Assembly (NCBI RefSeq): GCF_000226115.1
Contig: NC_016457.1
Coordinates: 248,001 to 312,000, forward strand
Direction: 5' to 3'
Length of the DNA: 64,000 bases
From: Thermothielavioides terrestris NRRL 8126
Lineage: Eukaryota > Ascomycota > Sordariomycetes > Sordariales > Chaetomiaceae
Below, in pieces: positions 47,401 through 59,375 of the stretch (position 1 is its first letter; every line of letters starts with the position of its first letter). A program made the translations under genes and the position numbers. The notes below the pieces were generated by a model that did not search any database, was not told the origin of the DNA, and saw nothing but the letters and a program-made list of their open reading frames with translations.

Positions 47401-48900
47401 CTAACAATGTTAGGGCGGTCCGCTATAGTCTAGCCTAGAAGAAGCTCCTATTAGATCTCTATCTAGTTTAGGTTGGCTATAACTGTGATAAACAGTGTAA
47501 AATAACCTAGTTTATAGACGATAGCTATTGAATCCTAATAGCACTAAGCAATAAAGCGTAGGCCTTTAATGTAGCTTATAGATAAGACAATTCGCTGTCT
47601 AAGCTTATAAGTATCGCTATTACCTAATTGTAGCTAGTCCTATACTCCTTAGTATAGTTCTATATATAGTTCCTTCTAGTTGTTATAGATCCAATGTAGC
47701 TTCTACTAATCGTTTATAGCCTAAAGGTCTACTAAGAACTGCTAGAACAACCGTTGAAAAAGGAAAGGGGTTTGGCTATAACCTATATAAAGATATAATA
47801 GGTACCGATATCACTGCCTAAACTTAACACTTAGTTGAGTATAGCCCCGCCCTTGGCCATTATAGAGCTATAAGCCTCGATGGAAGCTAGGATCCCTAAA
47901 CAGAAATATCAAAGGGTAGGCCAATGGCAGATAGGCAGGGTGATATAGGTGAATATAGTGCTAGGCCTATATAGAGCTATCGTTTGAGCGGCGTATAAGG
48001 ACAATATTGTAAAAATTAGGCTCTAAATTCTTCTTTAGAATAAGAACAGCTACTTTATCTACCACTAGCAAGTTCTTATAGCGATAGTCGTAACTATAGT
48101 TATAGTCTACAACTAAACGTAACTAAGGTATAATAGCGACCTATATAATAGCTAGGCTCTAAAGAAAGCGCTCCTTTATAGTTAGGTAGATACGAATAAA
48201 GGGGTTATAGCGATAAAGAAAGTCTATAAAGCGTAATATAAAATCGTAATCGAAGTCTATAAAGAAGAAAGTTCGGTGTATAATAGTAGCCTATAGATTA
48301 TGAAAAAAAAGCTGAGTATACTATAAAGGCTTACTAAGCACCTCTATAAGAGGGCTAGCAATGTAATATAGGGTGCTATAGATCTAAAAATCTATAGGCC
48401 CGTCGCTATAGATGTTGTAAGTAGTTTGATTTATAGAAATGGAAGTGAATATAAAAGCCGAGTTATAACGACGAAGATGATTGTGAAAATGGGACCCTCG
48501 AGGATCTTATATATATAATAGGTGGTCGAGGAAGTCTAGAAGGCGGTAGGCTAGGGGGAAAGAAACGTCGCCCTATAAGCAATAGGAGCCGAAAGCGGGA
48601 TTTATAGCGGTGGAATTCTATACTATAGGAGAGTATTAGCTAAGGAAGATAAATAACGGATATAGAAATATATCGTTAAACGCTTATCTATCCAATGTAA
48701 TGTACTATACTTAGTATACTTAATATCTATTGGGCTAAGATTATATAATACGATAGTTATACTATCTAAATATAGGTTAGCAACAGTCTATAAAGTACTA
48801 ATGAAGAGAGCGATATAACCTATAAGAGGCAATTAGCTAGTTGGAATAGGAGGTTCTATAGTATTGTAGCGTATATCGTGTAGTGTATTATAGGCTAGGG
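44500..48900 (-). pseudogene. Helitron RepHel (HUH replication initiator plus PIF1-type helicase), degenerate
   Basis: Minus-strand translation gives, in order: LFQQFLVDL (about 47745), ISYIKGLRFIA (47580; family PSSFxGGPRxM), LGYFTLFITVIANLN (47517-47465; family FITxTANPxW), then IKYQKCKLLYRYILLFL (near 47300-47260), the HUH motif with both His as Tyr (family YQKRGLPHxHxLL). The helicase C terminus is clear: KVRAPILLLRNLNPSS (near 44910), FVMTINKS*RQSF (44690) and FYIAIS*VTNIYNVYI (44620-44560; motif VI LYVALSRVT). The protein would nick, unwind and transfer one strand. Many stops; both HUH His residues lost. The N-terminal limit is uncertain. Confidence 0.9.
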
Positions 48901-49175
48901 AACGACGATGCCGATAACGGGTAGTAGCGTAGGAAATGCAAGATGTATAAGGAGCTCCGTTGGAATAGGTATAAAACTTAGAAAGTAGCTTATATCGATA
49001 ACAACGACTATAATAAGTAGTCTACGAACCTAGAGGGCGACGAAGAGGAGGTATAGCGATAGGAATCCGAATGTAATAGGGTAGTAAAAATTGGGATAGG
49101 AGGAAAAGAGGAGGAAAGGAGGAAACGAAAAAGCGGAAAAGGGGGAAAAGGGGGAGTAGCAAGGGTGTAAGTATA

Positions 49176-49259
49176 CGAGCTAATAGGAAGGAAGCACGTA
49201 AAACGCTAACGGGTTTGCGAGCTAGTAGGAAAGAAGTATGAAAATCATTAACAGGTCTA
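49176..49259. repeat. Two-unit 42-bp tandem repeat near Helitron 5' end
   Basis: CGAGCTAATAGGAAGGAAGC... (49176-49217) and CGAGCTAGTAGGAAAGAAGT... (49218-49259) are tandem copies that differ mostly by transitions. They follow a purine-rich block (49085-49160). They may be subterminal protein-binding repeats. Confidence 0.65.
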
Positions 49260-50199
49260 TACCCTATACGTGTTATTTGTTAACGGATATGAAGCTAGGG
49301 AGCAGTAACAATTAGTTAAGGAGGACCCCTGTTACGCACTGGAAAAGAGGATCGCACTAACCGCCCAGTTCTGTAGTATATATATTAGATAGTATATATA
49401 GACCTCTATAAGTAGGTTATAGCTTTAACAAAGCTAGATATACTTCGCTAAAGAGACAATAAGCTATTCTCCTTCTTTATTATTTACTTTAAGACGAAGC
49501 TATTAAAGGCTAAAGGACTTAATTAGAGCGACGAAGTATAATTTATTAGACTATAACGATACCTTTCTCTAAAGTTGAAGTATATTATAATAGGATAAAG
49601 GGTCCTATAGAACGACTACGCTATAGCTATTGCAAAGTACTATAAGATTGCTACTAACCTAGAGGCTCTCTACTTAGAGGAATAATACTAATAGTTTTAG
49701 AAGAAGCGACCTAGGCCTAATATAGATATAGAGAAGGATATAAATAAAGATATATTAATAACTAGGATTAATACAACCTATACTGCCCTAGCCTAGGGGG
49801 GAGCTAACAAAGGTTATAGAGGAAAGTAGTAGTAGAATAAAGGAAAATAAAACGTAAATACACTATAGGCGAAGTAGATAAACAATGAAGTATATATAAT
49901 ATACTAATAAGCTAGAGCCTATATCTATTATAGGCGTTAAAGCTACTTTATAGCTACCTATCCCTTCGCCTTAGCTAAGAGACTAGCTCCTTAGGTCAAT
50001 ATTAACAAGTTAGAGGCTAAGGAATAGGTAGAGAAGGACTCCCCCTTTAAGGAGGAGGAGAGAAAAGAGTAGCCTCTATATAAAGTCTTATATAGGAGTC
50101 GAAAGGACTTAACTATTTATAGAACGAGTTTATAGAGATTAGAGAGAGAATAGATAAGCCCTCCTTTCTTATCCCTATTTTCCTAAACTCCTTTAGTTT

Positions 50200-53100
50200 T
50201 ATAAATATATAAGTGGATAGTAGGTACTAGAGCTATAGAGCTATTAGTAAGAAAGTATATTAGAGGTTAGGGATTAAGTAGGTAAGCCTATTAACTCTCT
50301 ATACCCTAGGTATAGTAGTTAAAGAGGTATAAATTATAAAGAAAATTATATATATCGCCTATATTACAATAGATATCAATAAGTAGATTAGTGCTACTAT
50401 ATTTTATATAGTCCTAGGGCTAGCCTACAACGTTATATTAGAGCTCTCTTAGATAAACTACTATAGGATTATATTAGACTTAGCTAATAAGGTCTTTACT
50501 ATTAATTTATAAAGCGGCTTATAGGTATATAAATGCTCCTTATAGTAGAAGGAAACTAATACTACCCTAGTTATAGGTATAGTATTTATAGGTATAGCCT
50601 ATAAGGTATAAAGGAAAAGTCTAAAGGAGTATAAGATATATTCTTCGTCACTAGTATCTATAAGATAACTACTATACTAGGAGTAGCTATCTCCTAGCCT
50701 AATATCGACCTAGACCTAAAGGTCGCTTTGCCAAAAGAGCTATATAACTTCGTCGACCTCTTCGATAAAAAGAAGGCAAATAGCTTACCCCTTTATCAAA
50801 AGGAGGCTAATTATTATATCTGTTTTAAGATAGGCTTAGACGAAAAACCTCCTAAGCTCTTATAGGGACCTTTATACAATATACTAAGGGACTACCTTTT
50901 AGAGATTTAGAAGTAGGTTATAGACCTATTGGATAAAGGATAGATCTAAGTAAGCTCCTTATTAGTAGCCGCCCTAGTCCTTTTTATAAAGAAGCTAGGA
51001 GGAGGATAAAGGTTCTATATAGACTACTAAGCTTTAAACAAGATTACTAAGCAGGACTAGTATCTATTCCCCTTAATTAAAGAGACTCTTTAGTCTTTAA
51101 CTAGGGCTAAATAGCTTATAAAGCTAGACGTTAAAGCTATATTCTACTATATTTAGATAGCTAAGGAGGATAAGTACTTTATAGCGTTTTATATAAGGTT
51201 TAGACTATTCGAATAGCTAGTCTACCCTTTTAAGTTTATAGGTACTCCTATAATATTCTAAAGATATATTAACAATGCTCTTAGTCTAACGTTAGGAGAC
51301 TATATAACGGTATATTTTAATAACGTCTTAGTATACTTAAACAAGAGCCGAAAGGACTATATAAAGAAGGTATATAAGGTCCTCTAAAGACTAAAGGACG
51401 TAGGCCTTAACCTAGACCTTAAGAAATATATATTTGTAGTAAAGGAAGTTAAGTATCTAGGGTATATCGTAGAGGTAGAGGTCTATATCTACTTTAACCC
51501 TAAGAAGATCAAGGCTATCTATAAGTAGGAGGCGCCTTATAAGGTCTAAGGAGTATAGAGCTTCCTAGGATTCACTAATTTCTATTACAACTTTATTTTC
51601 AACTTCTTTAAAAAAGTAGCTCTACTAATACGCCTTACCTATAAGAATGTCCTATTCCGCTAGGGTAAAAAGGAATAGGAAGCCTTTAATATATTTAAGG
51701 CTACGTTTATATCGAAGCTAATCCTTACCTAGTAGGACCCTAAGAGAGAGACAATTATAGAAGTAGACTATTCTAGTATAGCGCTTAGTAGATATTTATC
51801 TTAGTAGAGAGAGGATAGGGTTCTCTACCCTATAGCCTACTACTCTATAAAGCTAAGCTCTACTAAACGCAACTATACTATTTATAATAAAGAGCTATTA
51901 GCTATTATCTCTTACTTTAAAGCCTAGTTAGTAGAGCTCTAGAGTATAGTAGCCCCCTTTACTATTTTAACCAACTATAAGAACCTTAAGTACTTTACTT
52001 AGCTATATCCAATTAGTAAACGATAGGCCTAATAGGCAAAGACGCTCTCCCTATTCAATTTTAAGCTAAAGTACTAGCTAGGATCCTAGGCTTTACACCC
52101 TAATGTACTCTCTTAGTATAAATAGGACAAGCCTAAAGATAGCTAGTATATTACTTAGCTATTCTCTCCGGTCAAAGTATATTAGGCTAATATATAGGAG
52201 GAGGCTAGGTTATTTATAGAAGAGATACTCTTTAAGGACAAGTAGCTCGCTACCCTATAGGATAAGGGTATTGTCGGAGATAAGCACTATACTTATTAGC
52301 TCTAAGCCGTTTACAACGGAGCTTAGAAGTTTCTAAAGGAGGTAAACGTAGTATAGACCTAGATTATAGACTACTCCCTTAATATATAAAGCGCGCTCTA
52401 GTTCTATAGTCGTCTCTAGCTCCCTATATAGGAGCCTCTAACTACTACGATTATCTAATAGATTTATAACTTAGCTATATTAGGATACCTAGGGTATAAT
52501 AAGCTATTTAAAATACTCTAGAGAGATTACTACTAGGACCTTATATCGTCTAATATAAAGCAGTTCGTTAGGAACTATAATTAGTACCGCTAAAGTAAAA
52601 TCTCTTAATAGCTATATTAAGGGCTTTTACAACCTTTGCCTATCTTTAATTGCTTTTAGAAGCAGATCTCTATTAACTTTATAACCGACTTCCCTACAAA
52701 GGATAAAAGGGCGCCTAGCTACCTTATAGTAATTACTAACCGTCTCTCTAAGTATATATAGCTTAAGGCAATATATTTAATAGGAGTAGAAGAGTATACC
52801 CTTTAGTTCTATAATATATAGTAGCGCTTCTATAGGTTCCTAACTCAAATTATAACCGACTATAGGTCGGACTAGCTAAGTAGGTTCTAGACTATACTAT
52901 ATAAGGCGGTAGGGGTAGAGCAGCTCCTATCGACGTTTTACTATCCTTAGATAGATAGAGGGACAAAGTAGGTTAATTAAAAGGTATAAGCGATCCTCTA
53001 GATCTTCGTTTCCTTTATATAGTATAATTAGCCTAAATATCTCCTAGCCTACTAGTTTACATTTAATAATAAAGACTTGTCTATAACTAGAGTAAGTCTA

Positions 53101-53815
53101 AACTACCTCCTCTATAGGTTTGATATAAGTCCTATATAACTTATTATAATCCTAATAGCGTTTATAGCCTCCTTAGAAAGCTATATTACTAAATTCCTCC
53201 GCTATTTGAAGAAGGGAATAGAGTAGACCTAAGTAGCTATTGTATATACGTAGTAGCGGTAATAGGCAAATATAAACCACTTCTATCGCTTAGCTAAGCA
53301 GTTCTAGGTTAAGGACGAGGTATAGCTCTCCCTATATAATATAAAGACGAACCGCCCTAGTAAGAAGCTTAACTAGCTAAATACTAAGTATAAGGTAGTT
53401 ATAGTGCCTACCTCTCTAACAATGACGTTCAATGTACTAAGTGGCCTATATTCGACCTTCTATATTAACCTAGTTAAGCGAATAGCCTTCGACCTACTCT
53501 CTTTATAGAAAGTTATAGATAAGCAACTAGACCCTATATAGGTTATATTAGAGGAGGGTGTTCCCTAGTAAGAGTATAGGGTAGAGGCGATCCTTAAAGC
53601 TTAGATTATAAGGGGGAAAGGGAATAACTACGACGTATATATCAAGTAGATAGATTATAATAAACTAATGTAGGAGCCTTTAGAGAACTTCTTAGATATT
53701 GCTATACTTAACGAGTTTAAGTAGGAATAGAGAGATATTTAGTACAACGATAGGCTAATATTGAACTAAAGGAGGAAGGGGAAACGTTATATTTATATAT
53801 AAACTACTCTATAAA
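50200..53815 (+). pseudogene. Gypsy-2 pol (protease, RT, RNase H, integrase, chromodomain), degenerate
   Basis: The protease region is near 50210-50270. RT runs from about 51000, with TVYFNNVLVY at 51307-51336 (YxDD turned to FNN). RNase H (IIIEVDYSSIALSRYLS) lies near 51748-51800. The integrase zinc region (LGYLGYN...FVRNYN*YR) is at about 52470-52600, HHCC with His/Cys to Tyr; the catalytic core starts INFITDFPTKDKRAPSYL near 52674 and continues IITDYRSD near 52850. A chromodomain follows. The frame ends near 53810 (GKRYIYI). Chromodomains direct integration to heterochromatin marked by histone methylation, which fits nesting in a silenced repeat block. Confidence 0.9.
53571..53717 (+). pseudogene. 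Gypsy-2 integrase C-terminal chromodomain
   Basis: EYRVEAILKA*IIRG, then YDVYIK*IDYNKLM*EPLENF matches the chromodomain pattern (YEVExILxxR...YLVKWxGYxxxxxTWEPxxNL). The two stops before Ile-Asp and Glu-Pro fall exactly where the conserved Trp residues belong (TGG to TAG). The aromatic-cage Trp is thus lost. Confidence 0.85.
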
Positions 53816-55868
53816 GACTAATAACTTAGATAAATATAACTACTTAGGTATAGAGAAACTATAATATACTTAAGTCCAGTTATCCTTTTAAAACTAAATA
53901 GAACGTAGCTATATATAAAAAGATAATAAGACGTATAAGTAGCACTACCTACTCTAGCTTTATAACAAGTCCTATATCTAGTAGGTCCTTCTCCTTATCT
54001 TTAAACGAGTATATAGGTAGGGTAGGTATATACAAGGGCGGAATAGGTATATAAGGGGTATAGGGCAAGGGCGGTATATATACTTAATAGGCGTATAAAA
54101 CGTCCTCTATAGGGGAGGATAGGCGTTGTCTATAGTATAGGTCGTAAAGGGACGTATATATATAGGGTAAGTAGCAGGGGTATGACCTCTAAGGGGTATA
54201 GATGGGCGAAGGGGAGGTAAGTATAATAATATACTTTATAAAACGCGAATTCGTCTTAAGGACAGTTGCTTAAGACTACACTATAGTATAGATAGCCTCT
54301 ATAATACGTTAGTTCTCCTATTAGGAGGAATTAAGATATTGCGCTATATATTTAATAAGGCGACTATAGTATTATATAGCGAGATTGTCCTAAGGAGCCT
54401 AGTACAGAACTAAGGCTCCTCGCTAGCTTAGGGTCGAAGGTATAGAGGAGGTAACTAAGGACGTGTTAGAGGCAAAGGCGAAGTGTACTAGGGATTAGTA
54501 TACAAAGGCTATACTAATTACGCTATAGAAGCTATATATAAAGGCGATAAATAGCACCTTTAAGATAGTATAGTAGACTAGCTTAGTTTTAGTTTTCTTA
54601 TAAATAAGCTCTATAATAGCTTTATTGTCAATATAGAATTTAATTAAGCGTTTTAAGCTAGTATATAAAGAGGGGTTAGTCGCCTAGAGTGCTAAATCCT
54701 AGCGGTATTTAGTATATAACTTAGTATACTCTATATAGCTCTCTCTATATCTTTGGACGTATTTAACGAAGTTACTATATATAAGCTACTTAATATAGTT
54801 TAGGCAGATATCCCCTTCCTCTTTAGGAAAGGCGTTATCCTTGTTGTCTAAGTTACTTTCGATAATATAGCCACTAATAGCGTAGTAAAAGGAGTTGTTA
54901 CAATTGTTATAGTTCTATCTAAGACATTGTTAGCTTCTAGCCTAGGGCTAAAGCAGGCTCGACAAAGGATAACGTATATTATAGTCTTAGTTGTCGTCTC
55001 CTCTAGGACAACGTCCCTCTCTATTACTACTAAGCGAAGCGACTATAGCCAATATTCTAGAGGGTATAGACAAGAACGAAGTAGGTAAGTTCCAAAAATA
55101 TATCGCTATTACAAAGAGAATAGAAAGCTACTATAGAGGTCGAAGCAAGTAGACGAGATATATATAGGACGTATATATAAAGGAAATAGTAGGAAGCTAA
55201 GTATATATAAGGAGAAAGAGTTATAAGAATAAACTAGGTATATAGCAGGTTCTTATTAGGTTTATATCGAAGTTGAAGTAGTAGTATCGTAGATATAGAA
55301 TAGTCGTATAAAAAAACGACGAATATTGCTAATAGGGCGTAGAACGAATATACAACAAAAATAGTATAAGCGATATAGGCGTTGCTATATATAAGAAAGT
55401 TAGGAAATAGGTATAAGATAGAGACGAGGTAGGAAGAGCTAATATATAGAGAGGATAGAGGATAGAAATACAAAGGAGAGATAGAGGCGTGTAGTAGAAG
55501 CAAGAAGAAAATACAGGGTACAAAATTTATAGAGGAGGAGGGGGTTTTAATAGTATAAGAGGGGGCTAGGTTATATATAATTAGTAGGTATATCTAGTAC
55601 AACGTAGTTATAATATATAAATGTACAAAGTAGAGAAGGGCCAATTAGCGACTTGCTAAAGTAATATAAATAAACAATTCGAGCCTAAGCAATAGGACGA
55701 CTATAAATAGCAAAGCCTTAGTAGGCAACTACGCTAGGCTACTCTAATAACGAGGTAGGCGCTATATAACTAAGTAGTAAATACTAGCGTCTATTATAGC
55801 TAGCGCTACACTAGATCTAAACTACGTTTAATATAGCATTATATATACTTTAATTCAACCGCCTAATA
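53816..55868. other. Gypsy-2 3' region (about 2 kb) of uncertain content
   Basis: An unusually long stretch between the pol stop and the polypurine tract. On the minus strand a stretch at about 54975-54240 reads like degraded coding sequence (IKFYIDNKAIIELIYKKTKT at about 54660-54600, with the only stops being TAG/TAA in long runs), but no family is recognised with confidence. 55230-55530 holds AT-rich minus-strand open stretches of low complexity, not credible as genes. No target duplication marks this region as a separate insertion. Gypsy-1 lacks it. Confidence 0.45.
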
Positions 55869-55881
55869 GGGCGGGGGGGGG
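55869..55881 (+). other. Gypsy-2 polypurine tract
   Basis: GGGCGGGGGGGGG directly precedes the 3' LTR, where plus-strand DNA synthesis would be primed. Confidence 0.75.
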
Positions 55882-55883
55882 TA

Positions 55884-56132
55884 TATTATAGACTAGGCTA
55901 TACCTAGGCTAGGTATATAGGGCTACGCCTAGGATCTATAGCAGCCCTAGGACGGACCTATAGCGGGCTCGCCTTACACCTAGAATAACGTCGGTCTAAA
56001 CCTACTTCGCAAGCCCTTAAAAAACTCTGCGTATAGGGACTATAGCCTATACTTCTCCTTTTTCCTTCCTTAAGGTAGTTAAATAGAACATTATACACTT
56101 ATCTACAGACGCTATAAGGCTAGCACGTTACA
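55884..56132 (+). repeat. Gypsy-2 3' LTR (249 bp)
   Basis: Same length as the 5' LTR; its start is mutated to TATTATAG and its end ACGTTACA is intact. TAGTC target duplication follows. Differences from the 5' LTR are almost all transitions. Confidence 0.95.
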
Positions 56133-56137
56133 TAGTC

Positions 56138-59100
56138 CAACTATATTACGCTAAAGCTATATATAATCCTATATAGAGTCTCTCTAATCAGTGTCGGAGT
56201 ATACTATACCGCTACCCTATATAAAAAGATACTTCTAATAACCTTTATATAGATCTTCTAAGCTTATATAATATATACTTTATACGTCTTTGCTATAAGC
56301 TTTATAAAGGCGAACTTCTATATAGCTATCTTCGCCTTTACCGCCTTCTTATATACTTTAAAGGAGAGCTTACGATCTAGCTATATACCTAGGAACCTCG
56401 TTGATTCTATTAGGGTGAGCCCTAGTTAGCCTTTACCTAAGATGTTAACGACCTCTATATATAGCCGCTATACCCTTATAAAGTAGATAAGCTTGCTTTT
56501 TACTAGTTTAAACTATATACTTTACTCTATTGCCTATTTCTTATATTTAATAAACCTCCTCTCTAATATATAGTAGTACACTAGTATATTCTATTTAAAT
56601 ATAAAGAGGTTAGTATTATCTATATACTTAACTATTAAGAGCCTAGTATACGCCTCGAAGGTATAAAATAGAGGGGTAATAAAAAGGATAAATAGCGTTA
56701 GCGACAGTAGCGAACCCTACAATATACTTTGCTATAGAGTTGTAGGCTTAGCTATAATCCTATTAAAATATAGGCGTATTATACGATCTTCGTCTTTAGA
56801 AGTATAATCAACTTCCTTTTGAAGCCTAGCTCTTAGAGCGTATATAGTAGCTAGATCTAATCGACCTAGTCAAAGGCGCCTTTCAAGTCTAGTTGCAATA
56901 GCAAGGTATAGGCGCTATACACCTATATTGTCTTCACTATATCGGTTACTACCTAGATCGCTACTTCTATAGACCTATACTATTAGAAGCCTATCTATAT
57001 CTCTAGGAGTAGCTTATATACCTTAGCTATATATATTACTTAGTCTACAATAGCTATTTCGATAATTTTACCTACTACACTAAGTAGCGATATTAGGTAG
57101 TATACTCTTACTTCTATTAATTATTCTAAAGACTTCTCTAGCTTCCTAAGGACAACTACCTATATAGTATAGAATCTATATAGGAAGTGCTCTAGCTTAA
57201 AGTAAGTATATACGATCGCTATAAATATCTTCGATAGCTTACCCTCTTTGTTATAGGCTTTAAGAAACTTATTAGTAAAAAGGTCTTTACTAAACGCCTT
57301 ATTCGATCCTATATAGCTTATAATCTTTATAATCTTAGTACTATAGACCTTCTAGTTGATAGGTATAGTATTACGAAAAGACCTTTTAGGCTAGTCTTAG
57401 TTAAGGATATTATTGTACTAAGTCTATAGTATAGGGAGGAAGCACTCTACTAGTGCCTTAGCCTTCTAAGCGTATATTATAGTGCTCTAGGGCTTGTTAG
57501 GCCCTAGCTAGAGTACTAGCAACGTTAAAGGCTTAGGTCGTTAATAGTTTCAAAGTTATATCTACTTCTTAATATCCTATATTAGCTTCTACTCCTTCGA
57601 CACTTTAATAAAAGAGTAGCGCTAATATAGTGTCTACAACTAGCTAGTATAGCGCTTGAAACGCTATACCGCTTTATAGTAGTATATTTAGGAGCTTGCT
57701 ATATAGTTTAATCGCTAGGTATATTTAGCCCTCTTTACTTTCTATATCGCTTTGTTAACTTTAAGGTTTTACTATAGTATATAGGATCTTTAATTAAACT
57801 TCTAGTATAACGCTACTATATCTACGATACTAGTTAGTTTATATATTAGGATATCTACTATATCTTTAAGCTCCTCTACTATATTAACCTCCTTTAATAG
57901 GGTAAAGAACTATACTTTAACTTTATACCTTTTATAGTCTAGTAGTATATAGCTATAACCTAGTAGAATAATAGCTTTGCTACTACTCCCTTTTAATAGT
58001 ACTTTAGCTACCTAGGGTATATAGTCCAAGCCTACTAAGTCGAGCAGCCCTAGCCACTAGGTATCGCTACCCTATATTACCTAGATATAGTTGATTATAT
58101 TATCTCTATTACCCTATTAAACCTAGATAGATATACTATAAGGTATATAAAGCTTGAGCTTCTATTCTACTACGATCTAGAGTAGTATATCTGTCGACTA
58201 AGAGGTTCTATTATACTTATCCTATATTAGGTAGTAGACATTAAAGTCACCTATAAGTATATTATATCCTTTTAGCTCCTACTCTATTAGGGTATAGAGT
58301 AGCGATCGCTACCTTAGCTTATAGTTAAGTAAGTAGATAGACTATACTATAAAGGGGTTTAACCCTTCCTTTTTAAATATTATTGCTACCTAGTCTTCTT
58401 TAGCTTTAGTAGATTATATTGTATAGTCAAGGCGTTTACTTATATATAACGCTACTCTACTAGCGCTATATATCATTTTATACTACTCGCCTCGCCTATA
58501 GGCTAGGGTAGATAGGGTTGTAGCTAGATAGATTAGTAGCTCTTAGATCGCTACTAGGTCGAACTTGTCTCTCCTATCTAGCGCCTAATTAAAGTAATGT
58601 CTACTATTATTAGTATTCTAGTAGAGTACCTTTAGCGTTATAGCTATATACTTAGTATAGAATAGAGGCCCTTAGTTATAATTATATTAAACTATAAAGC
58701 TAGCTCTATATTTATATTGTATAGGGATGCTATATAAATAGCGCTCTCGTTCTATACCCTAGCTCCCTAGAACGTTTATAAAAGTACTTTAAACTAGAAT
58801 AGGTCTATACTATTAGAGCGCCCTACCCTCTAGATATTAGTAGACTAGTCTACCTTAGTAAGGTACTTCCTTAGGCGCTACTCTCTTAACTTATCCTCCT
58901 AGCTTCTACGCTATATACTTACCTCTACTGCTATTGTTGCCTAAAGCTAAGGTATATAAAACGTAAATAGATAGTTAAGGAACTATTTTCTTATATATTT
59001 ATACTACTATTTTATAACCTTATAGTTTATATTGAAAGCTATATAGGTACCTTTATAATTAATATACTTTAGCCAATACCTAGCTAGGTCGGTCTTTATA

Positions 59101-59241
59101 GAGCATTATACCTTCTATTCTCTTATAGTACTACTATCGCTATATACTATATAGGTATAAACTAGGTAGTATACCTCTTTCTCTTTATAGAACATTGCCT
59201 TATACCTCTATTTCCTATATTTAAAGTATAGGATTGTATAT
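56138..59241 (-). mobile_element. Tad-9 LINE, fragment 2 (RNase H-like region, RT, endonuclease, ORF1 part)
   Basis: It continues 40388-41690 across Gypsy-2 without loss. It contains the RT motif C region at about 56600-56625 and the endonuclease further right. At 59227-59241 TATAGGATTGTATAT is the left target duplication of Tad-10. Confidence 0.9.
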
Positions 59242-59360
59242 TATTATTATTATTATTAATCTTACACCGAAGAGGCACTTAATGCCTCGCCACTAAGGGC
59301 AAGCGGTCCCTCCACCTCTATATACACCACTCACGCGCAACGCTCACACTGCGTTCCCGC
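59242..59360 (-). mobile_element. Tad-10, 119-bp LINE 3' fragment, little mutated
   Basis: Only the (TTA)n tail, 3' stem-loop (59272-59288) and about 80 bp of 3' UTR, flanked by a perfect 15-bp duplication TATAGGATTGTATAT (59227-59241 and 59361-59375). The sequence keeps CpA/TpG and CpG positions (CACTCACGCGCAACGCTCAC) that are mutated in the long copies. An extremely 5'-truncated insertion. Confidence 0.93.
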
Positions 59361-59375
59361 TATAGGATTGTATAT

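Larger units (their letters stand above)
42502..49389 (-). mobile_element. Helitron (6.89 kb), complete ends
   Basis: Read on the minus strand it begins TCTAATATATATACTAC (49389 downward) and ends with a hairpin followed by CAACCCCTAG (ending at 42502). 5' TC, 3' CTRR with a hairpin about 10 nt before the end, and insertion between A (42501) and T (49390) without duplication are the Helitron rules. The unoccupied site is present in Gypsy-1 around 34508-34535 and aligns across the junction. It encodes a RepHel protein on the minus strand and a second coding-like region on the plus strand. Confidence 0.95.
41990..50110 (+). pseudogene. Gypsy-2 gag, split by the Helitron, degenerate
   Basis: The N-terminal part is 41990-42501; the rest resumes at 49390. 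Co-linear with Gypsy-1 34000-35260. The zinc knuckle is near 49912-49970 with the same Cys/His to Tyr changes. Many TAG stops. The Helitron lies before the capsid core. Confidence 0.83.
41696..56132 (+). mobile_element. Gypsy-2, complete self-priming chromovirus carrying a Helitron
   Basis: Two 249-bp LTRs (41696-41944 and 55884-56132) are flanked by a perfect 5-bp duplication TAGTC (41691-41695 and 56133-56137). Without the Helitron the element is 7.55 kb. Order: LTR, PBS, gag, protease, RT, RNase H, integrase, chromodomain, a 2-kb 3' region, a G-rich polypurine tract and LTR. RT before integrase plus a chromodomain defines a Gypsy chromovirus. All proteins are broken by RIP-type stops. It inserted into Tad-9, whose sequence continues on both sides. 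Confidence 0.95.

Noticed and set aside
55234..55523. Two overlapping minus-strand open frames rich in Tyr, Ser and Leu
   Set aside because: Low-complexity AT-rich translations in the Gypsy-2 3' region, overlapping in two frames, with no protein-like pattern.
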